Below are positions 1 through 8,206 of a DNA stretch of 64,000 bases, in pieces (position 1 is the first letter of the stretch; each line of letters starts with the position of its first letter). The notes beneath the pieces were generated by a model that ran no database searches, was not told the origin of the DNA, and saw only the letters and a list, made by a program, of their open reading frames with translations. Position numbers and translations under genes: made by a program. Origin of the DNA: Leucobacter soli (lineage in GTDB: Bacteria > Actinomycetota > Actinomycetes > Actinomycetales > Microbacteriaceae); contig NZ_CAJVAP010000015.1 in assembly GCF_910593785.1 (NCBI RefSeq), forward strand, positions 1 through 64,000, in the 5' to 3' direction.

Positions 1-182
1 TCGGCACAGTTAAGGGTGCCGGGGTATGACAATGTCTGTTCTACCGCGTGATCATGCGGCTAGATCGGGGTTCTATCCACACGTTTTGGCCGGTAACCCA
101 GGATCCGACCACGCGTTCAGGCTCGGGGACGGGCTCGTAAGGGTGCAGCACCCCGGCTGCGGTCGGATTGTAGTCTGACCAG

Positions 183-761
183 ATGGTCATCCCTGCAGAT
201 GCACTGCCGACCCTCCTCGCTTCAATGCTCGGACCGGCCCGCACGACTCGCCGGGCCAACATTCTCGACGATGTCTTCGCAGAGGTCTCCGATCAATTCT
301 GGGCGTTCCTCGCTCCGAATCTCTGGTGGCTGATCCTGCTGCTGCTCGTCCTTGTCATCCTCGCCTTTCCGATCCTCGGCCGGGGCCCGAACTCCACGAA
401 GCGCGACCCCTGGCGGGGCTTCCGGTTCGCCGCCAAGGAAACCGTCATGCTGCGCGCCGGCGGACGATGCGAGGCGCCCCGGTTCTTCGTCTGGGGCCGA
501 TGCAGCACGGTCGCCGCCGAGGTCGATCACGTCATCCCCTGGTCGAAGGGCGGTCCGACGGTCATCAGCAACGGCCAAGCGCTCTGCGCCTCGCACAATC
601 GTCTCAAGTCGGCCATCTTCCCGCCCTGGTGGTATGTGCACGGTCTCGAACGTCGCCGAAACCGCTACGCACCCAAAGGCTCCAAAGTTCGTGTACGCGC
701 TGTCCTGAACGACGAGGAGCGCGCCTCCCGCGAGCGGTGGTCCACGAACCGCCGGAAATGA
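183..761 (+). CDS. Membrane-anchored HNH endonuclease-like protein
   Basis: The 192-residue protein has one strongly hydrophobic segment (about residues 45-65) followed by an HNH/zinc-finger nuclease core. Visible core residues are C96 and C107, the E-V-D-H motif with D115-H116, N130, then C135 and H138, which is the usual metal and active-site order of small HNH nucleases. The nuclease part would face the cytoplasm if the N-terminus is outside. The start is uncertain: the ATG at 183 has no clear ribosome site, and an ATG at 225 would still keep the membrane segment. HNH proteins cut DNA in restriction, phage and repair contexts; no methylase or phage gene is adjacent, so the role is unknown. 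Confidence 0.72.
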   Translation: MVIPADALPTLLASMLGPARTTRRANILDDVFAEVSDQFWAFLAPNLWWLILLLLVLVILAFPILGRGPNSTKRDPWRGFRFAAKETVMLRAGGRCEAPRFFVWGRCSTVAAEVDHVIPWSKGGPTVISNGQALCASHNRLKSAIFPPWWYVHGLERRRNRYAPKGSKVRVRAVLNDEERASRERWSTNRRK

Positions 762-836
762 GCAGAACGATCCCTCCACCTCATCCCTGATAAATACACG
801 CCATGCAATTATGCAGAAAGCTGGAACCTGCGTATT

Positions 837-1487
837 GTGGGAGACATGGTTGCGCAGCCCCCTGCTCGGCCCGGTACACGCCAGGAGCGCCGGAAGGCCG
901 CTACCCGGGCCAAGATCTTCGATGCCGCCGAACAGCTGTTCGGCGAGCGCGGTTATGCCGGCACCTCCATCGAGGACATCTCGGAACTGGCGGATGTCGC
1001 CGTCCGCACCATCTATACGCACTTCCCCACGAAGGCCGCCATCATGCTGGCCGCCTTCGACAGCTGGGTCGACCTGTTCGTCGATGCCATCCTCGAACGC
1101 CCGATCGACGAGCACATCGCCGACACGGTGCGCGAGGCCCTGCAGGTCGTCACTGCGGCGGGACGTGCCGACCATCCGGAGAACGGTGACACGCCCGTCC
1201 ACCCGATGGTGGAACATCTGCACTCCGGCTCCCCCGATGTCGCCGGGCACGTGATGCAGCGCTGGATGCGCGAGATGGATCGCATCGCCCGGGACGCGAT
1301 CGAGCGCGGCGACTACGAGCCGGGATCCCTCGAGCCGCAGGCGCGCGCGACCGCCGTGTTCGCGGCGTGGATCTCGGCGCTCTCCGCGGCCGGCGGCCGG
1401 CAGCAGGGCCGGCCGCTGCCGGACGACGCGAGCGGGCACGGGATCGGCCTGGGCGTCCTCGACCTGTTGCAGAGCGGCCAGCTGTAA
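837..1487 (+). CDS. TetR-family transcriptional regulator
   Basis: This 216-residue protein has a TetR-type N-terminal helix-turn-helix (about residues 20-66), with the typical run from T-R-A-K-I-F-D-A-A through the recognition helix V-R-T-I-Y-T-H-F to K-A-A-I. The rest is the variable ligand-binding domain, so the ligand cannot be read. A GTG at 837 is preceded by GGAA about 11 bases upstream; an in-frame ATG at 846 is the alternative start. It stands alone between the HNH gene and the convergent glycerate kinase, so its target is not evident and may be itself or an adjacent promoter. Confidence 0.85.
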   Translation: MGDMVAQPPARPGTRQERRKAATRAKIFDAAEQLFGERGYAGTSIEDISELADVAVRTIYTHFPTKAAIMLAAFDSWVDLFVDAILERPIDEHIADTVREALQVVTAAGRADHPENGDTPVHPMVEHLHSGSPDVAGHVMQRWMREMDRIARDAIERGDYEPGSLEPQARATAVFAAWISALSAAGGRQQGRPLPDDASGHGIGLGVLDLLQSGQL

Positions 1488-1587
1488 ACAGCTCGACGCC
1501 CGACCGAGCACAGCGGCGAGCCGTACTCAGCTAGCCGACCGACCGGACACTGCGGCGAGCCGCTGCCGGCTCGACGCGATCCCCGTC

Positions 1588-2709
1588 CTACGCCCGGCCG
1601 ACCTCGACCGCGAGTCTGCGGCCCGCCTCGCGAAGAATGGCCTCGGCGTCGCGCATCGGATCCTGCCCCTGGCCGGCCAGCCGGAGCAGCGAGTGTGCCG
1701 CGACGAAGCCGTCGGTCGGCGCACCGATCCGGCCGGCGACCAGTGCCACGGGCACGCCGCGTTCGGCCGCGATCCGCTGCACGAGCGACACGACCTTCCC
1801 TTGGGCGGACTGGGCGTCGAAGGAGCCCTCCCCCGTCACCACCAGGTCCGCACCGGCCACCGCACCGTCGACCGCACCGTCGAGCCCGATGATCTCGGCG
1901 ATCGATGCCGCGCCGCCCCGCAGCTCGGCTCCGATCCGGGCGAGCGCGAAGCCCGCTCCCCCGGCCGCCCCGGTACCCGGCAGCGCCGGATCGCCGCCGA
2001 GGATCACCGCCCATCGTTCGAGGGCCGCCTCGGCCCGTTCCGCGTCGACCCCGCGCAGGCCCTTCTGCGGCCCGAACACGGCCACGGCGCCCTCCGGCCC
2101 GAGCAGCGGCGAGCGCACATCCGTCCAGGCGGTGATGCCCGCCGGCGGCATGGGGATCACTCCGCTCCGGTCGACCTCCGCGATCCGCTCGAGAGCCGTG
2201 TTCCCGGGTTCCAGCGGATGGCCGGCATCATCGAGCAGGCGCGCGCCCAGGCCCACGAGGATCCCGGCCCCTCCGTCGGAGGAGGCGCTGCCGCCGAGCG
2301 CCACGAACACGCGGCGCGCCCCCGCCTCGATCGCGGCCCGGATCGCCTGACCGGTGCCGAGCGTGTGCGCGCTCCGCGGCTGCAGCACGGGCTCGCCCTG
2401 CGGATCCTTCGCGAGTCGCAGCAGGCCGCTCGTCTCGGCGAGTTCCACGACAGCCGATCCGTCGGGCAGCCGCAGCCAGTGCGCGTCGATCGCGCGGTCG
2501 TCGGGCCCTGTGACCTCTACGGGTATCCGTCGAGCGCCCGGGACGGCGGCCGCGACCGTATCGAGCGAGCCCTCCCCACCGTCGGCCATCGGGCGCAGGA
2601 GGACCGTGTCCTCCGGCCGCTCGATTCCCCAGCCGGCGGCGAGCGCGGCAGCTGCCCGTTCCGCGGAGATCGACCCTTTGAATGAGTCCGGTGAGAAGAC
2701 CACCCGCAT
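1588..2709 (-). CDS. Glycerate kinase, type 2 (GlxK/GarK family)
   Basis: Predicted to phosphorylate D-glycerate with ATP, feeding it to glycolysis. The family hallmark V-F-S-P-D-S-F-K-G-S is at the very N-terminus, followed by the MADGGEGS motif, A-L-G-G-S-A-S-S-D-G-G-A-G in the middle and V-T-G-E-G-S-F-D-A-Q near the end, all typical of the bacterial two-domain fold. I chose the ATG at 2709 because the family normally begins right before this motif; a GTG at 2727 would add six residues. About 373 residues is the normal length. It has no glyoxylate genes beside it and looks like a standalone gene next to the pca region. Confidence 0.9.
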   Translation of the reverse strand: MRVVFSPDSFKGSISAERAAAALAAGWGIERPEDTVLLRPMADGGEGSLDTVAAAVPGARRIPVEVTGPDDRAIDAHWLRLPDGSAVVELAETSGLLRLAKDPQGEPVLQPRSAHTLGTGQAIRAAIEAGARRVFVALGGSASSDGGAGILVGLGARLLDDAGHPLEPGNTALERIAEVDRSGVIPMPPAGITAWTDVRSPLLGPEGAVAVFGPQKGLRGVDAERAEAALERWAVILGGDPALPGTGAAGGAGFALARIGAELRGGAASIAEIIGLDGAVDGAVAGADLVVTGEGSFDAQSAQGKVVSLVQRIAAERGVPVALVAGRIGAPTDGFVAAHSLLRLAGQGQDPMRDAEAILREAGRRLAVEVGRA

Positions 2710-2793
2710 CGCCGCACCCGCGTTCACGTCGTCAGCCTAGCAAGCCGGTGCCAGTCGCTCCGCGCCGGGTCGCACCGGTCCGCACCGGGTCGC

Positions 2794-3558
2794 TCAGATC
2801 AGCCGCAGATCCTGCTCGATGACTCGCGTCGTCTCGAGCAGGAGCGGCAGATGGCGCTCGGCCGAGGGCGCCAAGGATCCTCCCCCCGCGCTCGTCGAGA
2901 TGTTGACGGCTGCGGCGACGCGCCCGTCACGGCCGCGAACCGGTGCCGCGAGGGATCGCAGCCCGATCTCGAGCTCGCCGTCCACGAGCGCCCAGCCCTG
3001 CTCCCGCACCCGGGCGATCTCGGCGGCCAGCTCTGCGCCGCTCGCAAGCGTCCGCTCGGTGAGCGCACGCGGCTCGGCGGTCGCCAGCACCTCCGCGAGC
3101 TCTGCCTCGGGCAGAGCGGCGAGCAGTACGCGCCCCATGCTGGTCGCATAGGCGGGGAAGCGGGTGCCGATCGTGATCCCGACCGTCATGATGCGTCGCG
3201 TGGGCACGCGGGCGATATAGAAGATGTCGCTGCCGGAGAGCACGGCCGCGGAGACCGACTCGCCGACCTCGCGCGAGAGCCGTTCGAGGTGCGGCTGCAT
3301 CACCTCGGGCAGCGAGAGCGCGGAGAGGTAGCTGAAGCCGAGTTCGAGCACGCGCGGCGTCAGGCTGAAGACTCGGCCCGAGCGGCGCACGTAGCCGAGC
3401 ACCTCGAGCGTGCGGAGGAAGCGGCTCGCAGCAGCCGGAGGGATCTCCGACCGGCGGGCGACCTCGCTGAGCGTCAGCTCGGCGTGCTCGGCATCGAATG
3501 CGCGGATCACGGCGATCCCGCGCGCAAGGGACTGGACGAAACCGTCACCCTCGCGCAT
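2794..3558 (-). CDS. pcaR: IclR-family regulator, PcaR-like
   Basis: This 254-residue IclR protein has an N-terminal winged helix (about residues 8-70) and a C-terminal effector domain. It lies directly downstream of the pcaI-pcaJ-pcaF genes, so the likely effector is a beta-ketoadipate pathway intermediate, as for PcaR proteins. The start is set by a GGAGGA ribosome site about seven bases before the ATG at 3558; an upstream in-frame GTG at 3573 overlaps that site and is rejected. The 176 bases between it and pcaF give room for its own promoter. The PcaR name is inferred from context; three other IclR genes are within 21 kb. Confidence 0.85.
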   Translation of the reverse strand: MREGDGFVQSLARGIAVIRAFDAEHAELTLSEVARRSEIPPAAASRFLRTLEVLGYVRRSGRVFSLTPRVLELGFSYLSALSLPEVMQPHLERLSREVGESVSAAVLSGSDIFYIARVPTRRIMTVGITIGTRFPAYATSMGRVLLAALPEAELAEVLATAEPRALTERTLASGAELAAEIARVREQGWALVDGELEIGLRSLAAPVRGRDGRVAAAVNISTSAGGGSLAPSAERHLPLLLETTRVIEQDLRLI

Positions 3559-3734
3559 CGTCGAATCCTCCACTCTGTCACTCTATCCGCGTCGCTCGTA
3601 TGCCGTTCGTCCGTCGGTCGCACCGCGGCCCGTACGGTCGCTCGCACCGCCGCTCGCACCGGCGCGCATCGCCGGCATGCATCTGCGACACTCCCGGTCC
3701 GCGCGTGCGCGGCGCGTCCGGAGCGACCCCGCCG

Positions 3735-4910
3735 TCACCGTTCGATGACTACGGCGAGACCCTGCCCGACCCCGATGCAGATCGCCGCGACCGCGACGCC
3801 GCCGCCTCGGCGCTTCAGCTCCTGCGCGGCGTGACCGATGATCCGCCCGCCTGAGGCGCCGAGCGGATGCCCGATCGCGAGCGCCCCGCCGTGGATGTTG
3901 AGCTTCTCGGCGTCGAGTTCCGGCCAGCCCGCGAGACATGCCAGCGACTGCGAGGCGAAGGCCTCGTTCAGCTCCACGAAGTCGACCTCCGCCCACGTGC
4001 GGCCGGCGCGCGCGAGCGCCTTGTTCGCCGCCTCGATCGGGGCGATGGGGAAGTCGTCGGGATCGACGCCGTGGGCGGCCCTGCCGGTGATCCGGGCCAG
4101 CGGCTCGGCGTCGATCGCGCCCTCGCGGCCGAGCAGCACGGCGGAGGCGCCGTCGTTGATCGACGAGGAGTTGCCGGCGGTCACGGTGCCGGATCCGTCG
4201 GCGGCGAACAGCGGTTTCAGCCCGGCGAGCTTCTCGACGGAGGTATCGTCGCGGATCCCTTCGTCGCGCGCCAGCTCGTGCCCGTCGACCTGCACGATCT
4301 CCGCGTCGTATCGGCCCTCGGCCCACGCCGCGGCGGCGAGGTGGTGCGAGCGGGCGGCGAACGCGTCCTGCGCCTCCCGAGCGATCCCCCACTCTCGGGC
4401 GATCTTCTCGGCCGACTCGCCGTTCGAGATCGTCCAGTGCTTCGGCAGCGCACGGTTGACCATGCGCCATCCGATCGCCGTGTTCCACAGGGTCTGGTTG
4501 CCAACCGCTGGCCAGGGGCGGCCCGATTTCTCGATCACGTACGGCGACCGGCTCATCGACTCCACACCGCCCGCGAGGACGATGTCGGCGTCGCCGGCCT
4601 CGATGGCGCGGGATCCCTGGATCACGGCCTCGACGGACGACGCGCAGAGCCGGTTCACGGTGACGCCCGTCACGCTGGTCGGGAATCCCGCGAGCAGCGC
4701 GCCGAAACGCGCCACGTTGCGGTTGTCCTCGCCCGCCTGGTTCGCGTCGCCGAAGATGACGTCGTCGATCCGGGCAGGATCGAGCCCGGTCCGATCGACC
4801 GCGGCGCGCATGACGACGGCCGCGAGGTCGTCGGGCCGCACACCCGAGAGCGCACCGGCGGCACGCCCGAAGGGGGTGCGCACCGCGTCGTAGATGTAGG
4901 TGGAGGTCAT
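3735..4910 (-). CDS. pcaF: Beta-ketoadipyl-CoA thiolase
   Basis: Thiolase of 391 residues that would cleave beta-ketoadipyl-CoA with CoA into succinyl-CoA and acetyl-CoA, the last step of protocatechuate breakdown. The acylated cysteine is C89 in N-R-L-C-A-S-S. The histidine motif N-I-H-G-G-A-L-A-I-G-H-P-L-G-A-S-G and the second catalytic cysteine in C-I-G-V-G-Q-G are near the C-terminus. A GGAAAGGGA purine run precedes the ATG at 4910. It follows pcaI and pcaJ on the same strand, separated by 137 bases filled by a tandem repeat array. Assignment to pcaF rather than a general acetyl-CoA acetyltransferase rests on linkage to pcaIJ; a second thiolase is at 26446-27621. Confidence 0.9.
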   Translation of the reverse strand: MTSTYIYDAVRTPFGRAAGALSGVRPDDLAAVVMRAAVDRTGLDPARIDDVIFGDANQAGEDNRNVARFGALLAGFPTSVTGVTVNRLCASSVEAVIQGSRAIEAGDADIVLAGGVESMSRSPYVIEKSGRPWPAVGNQTLWNTAIGWRMVNRALPKHWTISNGESAEKIAREWGIAREAQDAFAARSHHLAAAAWAEGRYDAEIVQVDGHELARDEGIRDDTSVEKLAGLKPLFAADGSGTVTAGNSSSINDGASAVLLGREGAIDAEPLARITGRAAHGVDPDDFPIAPIEAANKALARAGRTWAEVDFVELNEAFASQSLACLAGWPELDAEKLNIHGGALAIGHPLGASGGRIIGHAAQELKRRGGGVAVAAICIGVGQGLAVVIER

Positions 4911-4935
4911 ATGCGTCCCTTTCCTGTTAACGGCT

Positions 4936-4963
4936 GGATCCTGCGACTACGCGCCGGATGACG
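4936..4963. repeat. Degenerate REP-like palindrome
   Basis: This copy of the dispersed GGATCCTGCG...GGATGACG element lies just upstream of the pcaF start. Its right arm has lost the CGCAGG core seen in other copies and runs into the tandem array at 4956-5041. Confidence 0.6.
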
Positions 4964-5041
4964 AAAGAAGAGTACGTGCAGGATGACGAAGCAGAGTACG
5001 TGCAGGATGACGAAGCAGACTGCGCACGGGATGACGAAGCA
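4956..5041. repeat. Tandem repeat between pcaJ and pcaF, about 24-bp unit
   Basis: Unit GGATGACGAAGCAGAGTACG followed by TGCA recurs: a 25-bp first copy (4956-4980), a 24-bp copy (4981-5004), a diverged 24-bp copy (5005-5028) and a 13-bp partial copy (5029-5041). The first base run is the right arm of the REP-like element at 4936, so the array looks like local amplification from it. It fills nearly all of the pcaJ-pcaF spacer. Confidence 0.85.
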
Positions 5042-5047
5042 ATCGGC

Positions 5048-5704
5048 TCAGGACGACGGCTCGGTCGCATCGATGAGTGCGAGCCCCGTCAGCGCTTCGA
5101 GCCCGGCGACGGTGTGCCCCCCGAACGTCTCGCGTACCGCGAAGCCGTCGGGTGTCACGTCGAACACCGCGTGGTCGGTGTAGACGCGCGTCACGCAACC
5201 GACGCCGGTGAGCGGGTAGCTGCACGCCGCGACGAGCTTGGATTCGCCGGTCTTCGTGAGGAGGTCGGTCATCACGTAGACGGACTTCGCCCCGATGGCG
5301 AGATCCATCGCGCCGCCGATGGCGGGGATCGCTTCGGGCGCGCCCGTCGACCAGTTCGCCAGGTCGCCGTTCTGCGCCACCTGGAACGCGCCGAGCACGC
5401 AGACGTCGAGATGTCCGCCGCGCATCATCGCGAAGGAGTCGGCGTGCTGGAAGTAGGCGGCACCGGGCAGCGCAGTCACGGCCTGCTTGCCGGCGTTGAT
5501 GAGATCGGGATCCACCCGGCCGGCCTCGGGAGCGGGGCCCATGCCGAGCATGCCGTTCTCGGTGTGCAGGATGATCTCCAACCCCTCGGGGAGGTAGTTG
5601 GCGACGAGGGTCGGAGCGCCGATCCCGAGGTTCACGTACGAGCCCTCGGGGATGTCGGCGGCGATGCGCGCCGCGAGATCCTGCCTGGTGATCGTGGTCG
5701 TCAT
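5048..5704 (-). CDS. pcaJ: 3-oxoadipate CoA-transferase subunit B
   Basis: Beta subunit (218 residues) of the CoA-transferase that moves CoA from succinyl-CoA to beta-ketoadipate. The catalytic glutamate is E49 in H-T-E-N-G-M-L-G-M-G-P, the standard family signature, and the N-terminal G-S-Y-V-N-L-G-I-G motif is present. The start overlaps the end of pcaI by four bases (ATGA), so the subunits are translationally coupled. pcaF follows after the repeat-filled gap. Family resemblance alone cannot exclude another 3-oxoacid CoA-transferase, but pca linkage makes pcaJ likely. Confidence 0.92.
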   Translation of the reverse strand: MTTTITRQDLAARIAADIPEGSYVNLGIGAPTLVANYLPEGLEIILHTENGMLGMGPAPEAGRVDPDLINAGKQAVTALPGAAYFQHADSFAMMRGGHLDVCVLGAFQVAQNGDLANWSTGAPEAIPAIGGAMDLAIGAKSVYVMTDLLTKTGESKLVAACSYPLTGVGCVTRVYTDHAVFDVTPDGFAVRETFGGHTVAGLEALTGLALIDATEPSS

Positions 5705-6513
5705 CGCGCGACCTCCTCGGTCTTCGCCTCGACTGACCGGGCCGCTGTGGCGGCCGAGTCCGGTGCATCGAAGGCTTCGCCTTCGCCGCGCACCGGCCTC
5801 CCCTCCAGGTCCACGCCGCCGACGAACTCGCCGGCGCGCAGCCAGCGCCGCTCGCCGACCGCGACGACGCGGTTCACGAAGATGCCGGGAGTGACGACGG
5901 ACTCGGGGTCGAGCGCGCCGAGCGGCACGATCTCGTCGACCTGGGCGATCGTCGTGGTCGCGGCGGTCGCCATGATCGGGCCGAAGTTGCGCGCGGTCTC
6001 ACGGAACACGAGGTTGCCCCAGCGATCGGCCTTGAGCCCGCTGATCAGCGCGTAGTCCGCGGCGATCGGGTACTCGAGCAGATAGGTCCTGCCGCCGATC
6101 TCGCGTACCTCCTTGCCTTCGGCGAGTTCGGTGCCGACGGCGGTCGGCGAGTAGAAGGCCCCGATGCCGGCGCCCGCCGCGCGGATCCGCTCGGCGAGGT
6201 TGCCCTGCGGTACGAGTTCCAGTTCGATGGCGCCCTCGCGGTAGAGGCCGTCGAAGACCCAGGAGTCGCTCTGCCGCGGGAAGGAGCAGACGATCTTGCG
6301 CACGCGCCGCTTGGCGAGCAGAGCCGCCAGCCCCACATCGCCGTTGCCCGCGTTGTTGTTCACGATCGTGAGGTCCCCCGCGCCCTGCGCGATCAGCGCA
6401 TCGATCAGCTCGACCGGCTGGCCGGCTCGGCCGAAGCCGCCGATCATCACGGTCGCGCCGTCGGGGATGCCGGCCACGGCCTCCTCGACCGATGGAACGG
6501 TCTTGTCGATCAT
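5701..6513 (-). CDS. pcaI: 3-oxoadipate CoA-transferase subunit A
   Basis: Alpha subunit (270 residues) of the succinyl-CoA:3-oxoadipate CoA-transferase. The glycine-rich G-A-T-V-M-I-G-G-F-G-R-A-G-Q-P motif near the N-terminus and the I-V-N-N-N-A-G motif are typical. The start at 6513 is fixed by a strong CGGAGGTG ribosome site; the reading frame stays open further upstream but that part is a low-complexity artefact through the promoter. First gene of pcaI-pcaJ-pcaF, preceded by an AT-rich region with two palindromes (6550-6584). Confidence 0.93.
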   Translation of the reverse strand: MIDKTVPSVEEAVAGIPDGATVMIGGFGRAGQPVELIDALIAQGAGDLTIVNNNAGNGDVGLAALLAKRRVRKIVCSFPRQSDSWVFDGLYREGAIELELVPQGNLAERIRAAGAGIGAFYSPTAVGTELAEGKEVREIGGRTYLLEYPIAADYALISGLKADRWGNLVFRETARNFGPIMATAATTTIAQVDEIVPLGALDPESVVTPGIFVNRVVAVGERRWLRAGEFVGGVDLEGRPVRGEGEAFDAPDSAATAARSVEAKTEEVAR

Positions 6514-6549
6514 CGTCACCTCCGAGTGAGCGGAGCACCCGCTCGCCAT

Positions 6550-6584
6550 AATTTCGCTCTGCGAATTTATATTCGCTTTACGAA
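6550..6584 (-). promoter_or_regulatory. Operator/promoter region of pcaIJF with two tandem palindromes
   Basis: Two similar 13-bp inverted repeats, TTCGCTCTGCGAA (6553-6565) and TTCGCTTTACGAA (6572-6584), are 19 bp apart in an AT-rich island in an otherwise very GC-rich region, 40-70 bp upstream of pcaI. The arrangement suits an IclR-family dimer pair such as the regulator at 2794-3558. Binding is inferred. Confidence 0.7.
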
Positions 6585-6662
6585 ACCACTGTACTCCGAC
6601 GCGCCGCAGGATGCACCCCTCGGTCGGGTCCGGGCACCGATCCCGACTCCGCTCCCGATACC

Positions 6663-6685
6663 GATCCTGATCCTGATCCTGATCC
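6663..6685. repeat. Hexanucleotide microsatellite (GATCCT)n
   Basis: Nearly four perfect copies of GATCCT lie immediately upstream of the -10 element of the MFS gene at 6702. Gain or loss of units would shift upstream promoter spacing by six bases. Confidence 0.75.
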
Positions 6686-6689
6686 GGGA

Positions 6690-6702
6690 TAGAGTGCACG
6701 AG
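6690..6702 (+). promoter_or_regulatory. -10 element of a probable leaderless MFS transcript
   Basis: TAGAGT (6690-6695) ends six bases before the GTG start at 6702, and there is no ribosome site, which fits transcription starting at or next to the start codon. No convincing -35 is seen through the GATCCT repeats. Confidence 0.55.
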
Positions 6703-8003
6703 TGACCGCCTCCGCCAGCACCGCCCGCGCGCCGTGGGTGCTGCTCTTCGTCGCGGTGGCGCTGATCGCGATGAACATGCGGATGACGATCACCGGCGTC
6801 GGCCCGCTGATCGAGCAGATCGCCGCGGACCAGGGCGTGAGCCCGGCGACCCTCGGCATCCTCGCCTCGGTGCCACTGCTCGCCTGGGGGCTCTTCTCGC
6901 CGATCGCGCAGACCATCGGCGCCCGACTCGGCATGTCCCGCACGATCTCCTGGTCGCTCGTCGTGCTGGCCGCGGGCACCGTCTGGCGCTCCGTGCCCGG
7001 CAGCCCGCTGAACCTCTGGCTGGGCACCGCGCTCATCGGGTTCGGCCTGGCCATCGGCAACGTGCTGATGCCGGCGGTGATCAAGCGGGACTTCGGCGAG
7101 CGCATCCCTCTCGTCATGGGCGTCTACACGGCGCTGCTCAGCGGTTCGGCAGCGGTCGCCTCCGGCATCGTCGTGCCGATCTCCGAGCTCGAATCGGTCT
7201 CGGGCGAACAGCTCGGCTGGCGGATCGCGCTGCTCGCCACCGGGGCGCTCCTGCCCGCCGCACTGCTGCTCTGGATGTGGGTGACGCGCGGCGAGGGATC
7301 CGGGCGGGGCGCATCGGCGCAGCACGCAGGATCGCCGGGCGCAGGATCCCCGGCCGCCGCCGCGGCCTCGCTGCATGCGCCACCCCCGGTCGCCGCCCGC
7401 GTCGGCCGGCGCATCTGGGCCGACCCGCTGGCCTGGATCGTGTCGATCTACATGGGGTCGCAGTCCGCGTCGTACTACATCCTGGCCACCTGGATCGCCC
7501 CGTACTCGGCATCGCTCGATCGCTCCGCCGTGCTCGCGGGCATCGACACCATGATCTTCCAGCTGCTCGGCGTCGCCGGCTCGATGCTGCTGCCGTTCGT
7601 GATCCGCGGCCGCGCCCAGCCCTGGGGCCCAGCGCTCGTGGCGGGCGTCTCCCTGATCGCCTCGATCGGCTACCTCGCGCTCCCCGCTCTGCTGCCCGCC
7701 TGGCTGGTGCTCGGCGGGCTCTCGGCCGGGGCGTCGCTCACGATCGCCCTGATGCTGACCGCGACGCGAGCCCGCACGGCGCAGCACGCCGCCGCGCTCT
7801 CGGGCATGGCGCAATCCGTCGGCTACCTCATCGCCGCGGCCGGCCCGATCGTCTTCGGCTGGCTGCTGGGACTCGGCGGCGGGTCCAGCGGCGCCTGGAT
7901 CGCCCCATTCGCCCTCGTCTGGCTGGTCACCGCCGTGCAGATCGTCTTCGGGCTCGCCGTGCGGAAACCCCGCTTCGTCCTCGAGCCCCGGCCGGAGCGC
8001 TGA
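6702..8003 (+). CDS. MFS transporter, CynX/NimT-like
   Basis: A 433-residue major facilitator protein with about 12 hydrophobic segments in two halves, divided by a flexible Gly/Ala/Ser/Pro-rich cytoplasmic loop (about residues 198-230). The N-terminal half with M-N-M-R-M-T-I-T-G-V-G-P-L and the general layout resemble the CynX/NimT (cyanate, 2-nitroimidazole) group. It is divergent from pcaI, so the aromatic-acid locus could use it for import or efflux of a substrate, but substrate cannot be read from sequence. The GTG start follows a -10 box closely and has no ribosome site. Confidence 0.85.
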   Translation: MTASASTARAPWVLLFVAVALIAMNMRMTITGVGPLIEQIAADQGVSPATLGILASVPLLAWGLFSPIAQTIGARLGMSRTISWSLVVLAAGTVWRSVPGSPLNLWLGTALIGFGLAIGNVLMPAVIKRDFGERIPLVMGVYTALLSGSAAVASGIVVPISELESVSGEQLGWRIALLATGALLPAALLLWMWVTRGEGSGRGASAQHAGSPGAGSPAAAAASLHAPPPVAARVGRRIWADPLAWIVSIYMGSQSASYYILATWIAPYSASLDRSAVLAGIDTMIFQLLGVAGSMLLPFVIRGRAQPWGPALVAGVSLIASIGYLALPALLPAWLVLGGLSAGASLTIALMLTATRARTAQHAAALSGMAQSVGYLIAAAGPIVFGWLLGLGGGSSGAWIAPFALVWLVTAVQIVFGLAVRKPRFVLEPRPER

Positions 8004-8093
8004 GCCGCGCGGAGCGGGTGCGGGGCTGAGCCCGCCGTGCTGTACGAGCCCGCCGGGTGTATGACCCGGCCGCGCTGCATGACCCGCCACGCT

Positions 8094-8158
8094 GTACGAG
8101 ATCGTCGGCGCAGTACGACTCCGCGGCACGATCTCATGCAGCGTCGACGATCTCGTAC
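8094..8158. repeat. 14-bp perfect inverted repeat between convergent genes
   Basis: Arms GTACGAGATCGTCG (8094-8107) and CGACGATCTCGTAC (8145-8158) flank a 37-bp loop in the 203-bp space between the MFS gene and pcaC. It could form a long hairpin ending transcription from both sides, but it has no T-run. Further short repeats of GCTGTACGAG and GCATGACCCG are in the same spacer. Confidence 0.7.
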
Positions 8159-8206
8159 GGTTTCGAAGCCGGCGACGGGGTCCGCGCCCCGGTCCAAGGG
8201 ATCCCG

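Noticed and set aside
41-262. 73-codon minus-strand frame at the window start
   Set aside because: It overlaps the start of the HNH gene, and its sequence shows no domain or ribosome site.
4956-5041. CRISPR array between pcaJ and pcaF
   Set aside because: The units are directly adjacent without spacers of unique sequence, and no cas genes are present.
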